Shown here piece by piece: positions 37,732 to 41,872 of a stretch of DNA of 41,872 nucleotides. Under the pieces are notes generated by a model. That model searched no databases. It was given only the letters and a program-made list of their open reading frames with translations, and was not told where the DNA came from. Position 1 is the stretch's first letter, and each line of letters starts with the position of its first letter. Source of the DNA: Candidatus Poribacteria bacterium (GTDB lineage: Bacteria > Poribacteria > WGA-4E > WGA-3G); the NCBI GenBank assembly GCA_022394755.1, contig JAGFCA010000086.1, positions 1 to 41,872 on the forward strand, in the 5' to 3' direction. The position numbers and the translations under genes were made by a program.

Positions 37732-39999
37732 TTAAAAATTAAGTTTATACAATAATTTCATATTCCGTCCAGGTTCTGGCATCACTGCTTTGATACGAGA
37801 CAGATGTTCACGATATGTTGTATCAAAAAGGTTTTCCATACCAAAAACCACCATGTTCTCAAAGTGCCACCATGAAAAATTGAGATAACCTCCAATATCC
37901 CAGACGAGATATCCATCTGTCTGTTCCTCAAATTCACCGAGTCGAATTTGCTTATCTGAAAAACGGGATGCAACATGCAAATTCAAGGGTGCCAACTTGT
38001 AACTGATGACGAATTTACCATTGAGCGGTGGGATACGCTCAAGAGGTTGCCCACTGGTTTGAATGGTTCCGCGGATGTAACTCACATTCAGCTGAAAATG
38101 TACCTGGGAGATTACCTCACCCCCAATCTGAATTTCTGTTCCATCCATAACAACATCGTGTCCCATATATTGATAAATCCACAACCATCCGGCTGCCCCG
38201 CTGCCCCACTCCTTTTCACCGCTGTTCGTTGGAATGAGGTAATTACGGATCTGATTCCTGAATAGTGCAACATTGACCCTAAACCTGTCATCCATGTACT
38301 TGATGAAGAGTTCAGTGCCATAGCCATTCTCAGATTTCAACTCTGCATTTCCAATTTCGTAGGAAAAGACTGCTAAGTGAGGTCCATCGCTGAAAAGTTC
38401 CTCAATACCTGGCGCACGAAATGTTTTCATTAATGTCGCACCAGTACTGAACCTATCTGTCCAATGGTAAATTCCAGAGGTAGCACCTGAGAATCCATTG
38501 AAATCACGACGTTGGACTGCCCCGGCACGGACAACTGCACCAGGTCGAAACGGTTCAGCACGTCTAACATCGTAGCGGATAGCCCCTTGTAAGGTGAGTC
38601 TGTCAAAATTACGTTGGTTTAGGTAAAATCCCGCCAATGCGAATTCACGGGTGTGGGGTGTCCAATAAAACCCACCGGTGGCATGGTCTCGGTACTCACC
38701 CCAAATACCCGCTACAGCATTCTCAAATACGTGAGCCAATGCGGAAACATTGTAGGTTAGTACACCGAATTCAACACCAAGTGTACCGTTGGATTCCAAC
38801 TCCTGATGCTGGTATCTCGTATAGGCTGTCTGGAGTCTTACCTTTTCAATCATCCTTGTATTGAAGCGGTATTCCATCTGTCCTTCATACCGTTGCTTGT
38901 CAAGTACGATGTTAACACCATTGATATGTCCTTCAGGTGAACCAGGGATACCGTAATCTGAACGATAACTGCTGCCAGAACTACCTATGAAACCCCAAGG
39001 TTTTATCATTGAGGCACCACCTGAGAAATTCAGATTTGAAATCGCAGTGTTGCCAAGAATACCCACAGGTGTTTGTAAATCGGAGGCACGCCGTTGATTC
39101 CATTCCACATTTCCCGCAAAATCACCAACTGGAAACGTAAAACCTGTCGTTCCAGTCAAACCAGAATTGACGGATTCAGTCTGGAACGCAAGATGCATAT
39201 CAAGTTGCCTCGGTAGAACTTGGGGTATATGATTACTTTTTACATTGATTACACCACCCAGAGTACTTGAGCCGTATATGAGCGATGCAGGACCGCGAGT
39301 GATTTCGACACCCTTCGCAGTCGTTGGATCAATGGATACTGCATGGTCTGCACTTGAAGCGGATTTATCTCCTGTTCGTTCACCGTTTTCAAGGATGAGA
39401 AGTCTGTCACCACCTAACCCACGAATAACTGGTCGAGAGACAGCACGTCCCATCGTTCGTTGTGAAATGCCAATCTCATCTGCCAAAGTGGTGGCTAAGG
39501 TCATACCTAAACGTCTATCAAGGTCCTCTTCATCCAATGTTAAGTCGGTTGTTTCCTCAAATTGAGAAAAAGACCGGTTTGAACCGTATACCCTGATGGT
39601 TTGCAGCTGAAACATTAAGGTCTCCAGTTCAATCTTTAGATATGGGGAGGAAACATTGGCATTTACAACCTGTTCAAACCGCTCATAACCAACCTTAAAG
39701 AACTGAAGCGTTTGCTGTCCTTCAGGTACTCCGTTAAACTTGAACATACCATTTACATCTGTTCTAACACTCCTATCAAGACCCTTAATACGGACAGTAA
39801 CCCCATCCAGTCGAGTACTGCTCTTTGTTTCAATTACCTCACCTTCCAGACAACACATTGTGTCCGAAGCACATTGGACATCTTTGAGATTACACAACAG
39901 ACATCCTACCATTCCAAATACCAACATCATTATATGAGGACGCTTTCTAAACGTCCTCATCGTGGGAGACCTGTGCGAACAAGCACAAGTGTTATACAT
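37732..39999 (-). CDS. TonB-dependent outer-membrane receptor (metal import candidate)
   Basis: 755 residues. After a basic, hydrophobic export region (about 14-43) comes a carboxypeptidase-regulatory-like domain (about 50-130; EGEVIETKSSTRLDGVTVR), a plug with RPVIRGLGGDRLLILENG and GPASLIYGSSTLGGVI, and a beta-barrel ending in Phe (YKLNF), the outer-membrane insertion signal. ZnuD-type receptors have this build; the substrate is inferred from neighbours. An SD-like AAGGGGG precedes the ATG at 39999, but the ATG at 39960 (MRTFRK) would also give a normal signal peptide. It starts 10 bases after the His-rich lipoprotein gene. Confidence 0.9.
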   Translation of the reverse strand: MYNTCACSHRSPTMRTFRKRPHIMMLVFGMVGCLLCNLKDVQCASDTMCCLEGEVIETKSSTRLDGVTVRIKGLDRSVRTDVNGMFKFNGVPEGQQTLQFFKVGYERFEQVVNANVSSPYLKIELETLMFQLQTIRVYGSNRSFSQFEETTDLTLDEEDLDRRLGMTLATTLADEIGISQRTMGRAVSRPVIRGLGGDRLLILENGERTGDKSASSADHAVSIDPTTAKGVEITRGPASLIYGSSTLGGVINVKSNHIPQVLPRQLDMHLAFQTESVNSGLTGTTGFTFPVGDFAGNVEWNQRRASDLQTPVGILGNTAISNLNFSGGASMIKPWGFIGSSGSSYRSDYGIPGSPEGHINGVNIVLDKQRYEGQMEYRFNTRMIEKVRLQTAYTRYQHQELESNGTLGVEFGVLTYNVSALAHVFENAVAGIWGEYRDHATGGFYWTPHTREFALAGFYLNQRNFDRLTLQGAIRYDVRRAEPFRPGAVVRAGAVQRRDFNGFSGATSGIYHWTDRFSTGATLMKTFRAPGIEELFSDGPHLAVFSYEIGNAELKSENGYGTELFIKYMDDRFRVNVALFRNQIRNYLIPTNSGEKEWGSGAAGWLWIYQYMGHDVVMDGTEIQIGGEVISQVHFQLNVSYIRGTIQTSGQPLERIPPLNGKFVISYKLAPLNLHVASRFSDKQIRLGEFEEQTDGYLVWDIGGYLNFSWWHFENMVVFGMENLFDTTYREHLSRIKAVMPEPGRNMKLLYKLNF

Positions 40000-40009
40000 G
40001 ATGACCCCC

Positions 40010-40660
40010 TTATTTTACTGTTACTGGTATCGGAAGGGCTGCTGTAAAGTCAGGATGGTCCCCATGAAGCAGTTGCAGATCAATTTTCGTTTCTCCTGCT
40101 TTCAGTCCAACGACTTCAAAGTGTAACGCTTCCTCTTCACCGTGCTCCTCATCTTCATGGTCATCTTCTTCATCTTCATGGTCATCTTCCTCTTCGTGCC
40201 CATGCAAATGGATGTCAATGATAGAAGAATCGTAACCCGTCAGACCCAAACTAAAGGCTTCTGATCCATCATGTCCATGTTCATCATCTTCATCATGTCC
40301 ATGTTCGTCATCTCCATGTTCACCCGGTGGTACTACTTCATCGAGTTCGACTTCCTCTTCGTTCGCGTCAATAAAGATAACATGTACCTCAATCTCTTCA
40401 CCAACGCTAACGGTGAGATTGCCTTCATGGGCACCTTGATGTTGATGATAGACCACTTCTCCATTGACTTCCAGGTTAAAACCGTCAGCATCGGCGTGCA
40501 GCGGTGCATCCACTTCGTGTTCGTGATTATGATCATCATCAAGAATAGGATTTTCATCTTCGCTACAACCTCCCATGAAGGGGAGTAGAGCGACAAGGGT
40601 TAGTAAGATTACTCGTGAAATCGTGACTGAATAGTCACATCTATAAAAATTATTTAACAT
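40010..40660 (-). CDS. His/Asp/Glu-rich lipoprotein, probable metal buffer
   Basis: 216 residues from the ATG at 40660 (TTGGAG lies 6 bases upstream; four extra residues would start at a TTG). Lipobox FMGGC with Cys32. About 22 His, nearly all in three clusters: DDDHNHEHE, GEHGDDEHGHDEDDEHGHDG, and HLHGHEEEDDHEDEEDDH followed by EDEEHGEEE. Between them are beta-strand-like segments (VVYHQHQGAHEGNLTVSVG, EIEVHVIFIDA). It should bind many divalent cations, most likely zinc, at the inner or outer membrane. First gene of the TonB/MerC/TroA cluster. Confidence 0.85.
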   Translation of the reverse strand: MLNNFYRCDYSVTISRVILLTLVALLPFMGGCSEDENPILDDDHNHEHEVDAPLHADADGFNLEVNGEVVYHQHQGAHEGNLTVSVGEEIEVHVIFIDANEEEVELDEVVPPGEHGDDEHGHDEDDEHGHDGSEAFSLGLTGYDSSIIDIHLHGHEEEDDHEDEEDDHEDEEHGEEEALHFEVVGLKAGETKIDLQLLHGDHPDFTAALPIPVTVK

Positions 40661-40708
40661 TGTATTCTCCAATTATTGTTTGACAGCACAAATACGTGCA
40701 TAAATTAA

Positions 40709-40765
40709 GATTATAATAGATATAAAAGCGTGCAAACTATGCATAACATCATACCCATTGTTATG
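40709..40765 (-). promoter_or_regulatory. Promoter and candidate operator of the metal island
   Basis: On the minus strand a TATAAT (40715-40710) lies about 50 bases upstream of the lipoprotein start. At about -40 to -63 from the predicted start is a perfect inverted repeat CATAACA-N10-TGTTATG (40742-40765). This 7-10-7 symmetry is what a Fur/Zur-type dimer would use, but it is the reverse polarity of the E. coli Zur box, so the regulator is not identified. Confidence 0.4.
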
Positions 40766-40850
40766 AACACAACGGTAAGTGTAGATGTGTTATCTTACAT
40801 AGAATGATTCAGAATTAAATGCTTTTTACTATGGAAATTAATGAAAGAAA

Positions 40851-41192
40851 TTAAATTGAATTGGAAAATACAGGAGGGGCGCGACTCTGGATCGTTGTTA
40901 ATGGACTGGGTGTCCAAATTGAAACTTCTTTTAGTGGAAGTGTTTTATGACAAAACGTAGGGGTTACGATTGCCTTTGGTTGGATTCCAATTTGGATATG
41001 TATGTTAATAAATACACATGCAGCACAACCTTCTTCTGAATGTGGCTGTTCTGAGTGTTCATTTTCATGGTCATGACATGATGAATCTTCATAACAAACA
41101 ACATGCAGTAGTGGTGCAAAACTAAGCAGCACTATATAACAGAATATACTACTTAAAAATAGTAATTTCGTATTGAAACTGTACTCTTTCAA
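40851..41192 (-). CDS. Exported Cys/His-rich small protein (DUF2946-like)
   Basis: 113 residues from a TTG start. A hydrophobic export segment (about 9-29, ending FAPLLHVV) is followed by a metal-binding-looking loop: Cys33, Cys39, His40, His42, His46, His51, Cys56 and Cys59 (SCHDHENEHSEQPH, then CAAC). The end RAPPVFSNS recalls the RxPP tail of DUF2946-type proteins that accompany metal-import receptors. No ribosome binding site is obvious. It is upstream of the metal island on the same strand, separated by 190 bases that hold the promoter and operator. Confidence 0.6.
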   Translation of the reverse strand: MKEYSFNTKLLFLSSIFCYIVLLSFAPLLHVVCYEDSSCHDHENEHSEQPHSEEGCAACVFINIHIQIGIQPKAIVTPTFCHKTLPLKEVSIWTPSPLTTIQSRAPPVFSNSI

Positions 41193-41333
41193 GAATTCTA
41201 ACCTACATGTTTGCAGTGTTTTATGTCTAATAGTATACTGTAGACAATTTACGAATGCAAAAAAATCTTAGAGTTTATTTCATAAATAATATTTGCATGA
41301 TTCTTGTATCTTACCATACATTATATTGATACA

Positions 41334-41872
41334 TCAGCGGGGAAACCCCGCCCCTACGAAAGAGGAATTTACTAAAAACGCAGGATTCGTATTTATGAGA
41401 TACGCAGTTATTAACATACGCATACAAGCAAGAAGTACAAAACCTAAGTAGTTTTCAGCATGATATTCCCAACGCACTACTAAACGACGATAGTCTTCTA
41501 TCCAACTGAAAAAACGCTCTACTTTGAAACGGTGTTTATAGCGGCGTAAACGAAGACCATCCTGTGTCGCTACCCGTTTACGGTTCTTTTTGTGAGGTGC
41601 TACCATCTCAATACCTCGCCCCGCAACGACACGTCTAAAGGATCTGAGTCATACGCTTTGTCTCCTATTAGTACTGCCGGCGTCTCACTTACAAAACAGG
41701 CATCTAATGTCGGTTCAACAAGACCCACTTCATGACAAGAAGCACTACAAATCAAAACACCTATAGGTCTACCTCGCTTTTCTGTAATCGCTACGAGTTT
41801 TGTACCTTTACCACATTCCGTTTTCCCTACACAAGTTCCCCTTTTTTAGTTTCAACAAACTTTCCATCAATA
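41334..41872 (-). mobile_element. IS5-family transposase, frame-broken, cut by window edge
   Basis: Three consecutive minus-strand frames together read like one IS5-type DDE transposase: IDGKFVETKK (first Asp), GTCVGKTECGKGT through VLIGDKAYDSDP (second Asp), and GIEMVAPHKKNRKRV through HRFKVERFFSWIEDYRRL (Glu). Frame changes fall at an A6G4 run (about 41841-41850) and at TTTAGA (about 41636). Each fits a -1 shift, so two are needed; programmed -1 shifting is known in part of the IS5 family, but two breaks favour decay or mixed causes. The 5' end is outside the window. Confidence 0.7.
41337..41357 (+). repeat. GC-rich palindromic repeat at the end of the IS5 remnant
   Basis: CGGGG-AAA-CCCCG (41338-41350) followed by CCCCTACG is a small GC-rich palindrome in otherwise AT-rich DNA. 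It forms the last codons and stop of the transposase frame (GAGFPR). It resembles dispersed genome repeats or an IS end, but only one copy was noticed in this window. Confidence 0.4.

Noticed and set aside
40742..40765. Canonical Zur box
   Set aside because: The arms have reverse polarity to the known E. coli Zur motif and the spacer is longer; kept only as an unnamed inverted repeat.

Overview
Organism. A mostly AT-rich bacterial window (roughly 35-40% GC by eye) using the standard code: TGA ends pdxA, and TGG is the tryptophan codon. The protein content resembles deep-branching FCB-like or Poribacteria-like lineages: a giant gingipain-type C25 protease ending in a FlgD-like Ig domain, a CotH kinase fused to ankyrin repeats, and NIPSNAP, DUF1080 and RraA proteins plus a YjhG-type sugar-acid dehydratase. 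This placement is an inference from content only. No rRNA or other phylogenetic marker was compared.

Layout. 1-0.5 kb: broken mobile or regulatory remnants (an HTH protein with an in-frame stop abutting an ISXO2-like transposase tail). 0.5-1.6 kb: non-coding AT-rich DNA with two hairpins. 1.6-2.25 kb: a tRNA cluster (Pro, Arg, His, Arg, a degenerate CAT tRNA, Leu) behind a good sigma-70-like promoter. 2.4-8.6 kb: the classical protein quality-control block tig-clpP-clpX-lon. 8.8-16.7 kb: an RqcP-like S4 protein, pdxA with a lysine-rich insertion, and a 2175-residue secreted C25 protease whose start overlaps the pdxA stop. 16.7-25.2 kb (minus strand): NIPSNAP, RraA-like, purE, UlaG-like hydrolase, VanZ-like, YjhG/YagF dehydratase, ASCH-domain protein and the CotH-ankyrin protein. 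25.7-26.6 kb: a lineage-specific membrane-anchored protein and a coupled mini-ORF. 26.8-29.7 kb (minus): a DUF1080 protein, a phosphonoacetate-hydrolase-like enzyme and an HpnZ-like alcohol dehydrogenase, which together suggest phosphonate catabolism. 29.8-33.5 kb: argB, an unrecognised 390-residue protein, a HIT hydrolase, a frame-broken membrane gene and a free-standing DnaG-like zinc-ribbon protein.

33.6-41.2 kb (minus strand, visibly more GC-rich from about 33.6 to 40.7 kb): the most system-like part. It is a metal-homeostasis island, most likely for zinc: a Cys/His-rich DUF2946-like exported protein, a His/Asp/Glu-rich lipoprotein, a TonB-dependent receptor, a MerC-like membrane protein, a TroA/ZnuA-type metal-binding lipoprotein, a small conserved protein, a COG0523 GTPase with an extra inserted domain, and a WD40 propeller overlapping the GTPase stop. 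No ABC permease or ATPase gene is present. A perfect 7-10-7 inverted repeat lies just upstream of the lipoprotein promoter. A frame-broken IS5-family transposase borders the island at the right edge, and the composition change suggests the island was acquired. The idea is that metal passes from outer membrane to periplasmic buffer to cytoplasmic GTPase chaperone; this is inferred from families and gene order and not demonstrated.
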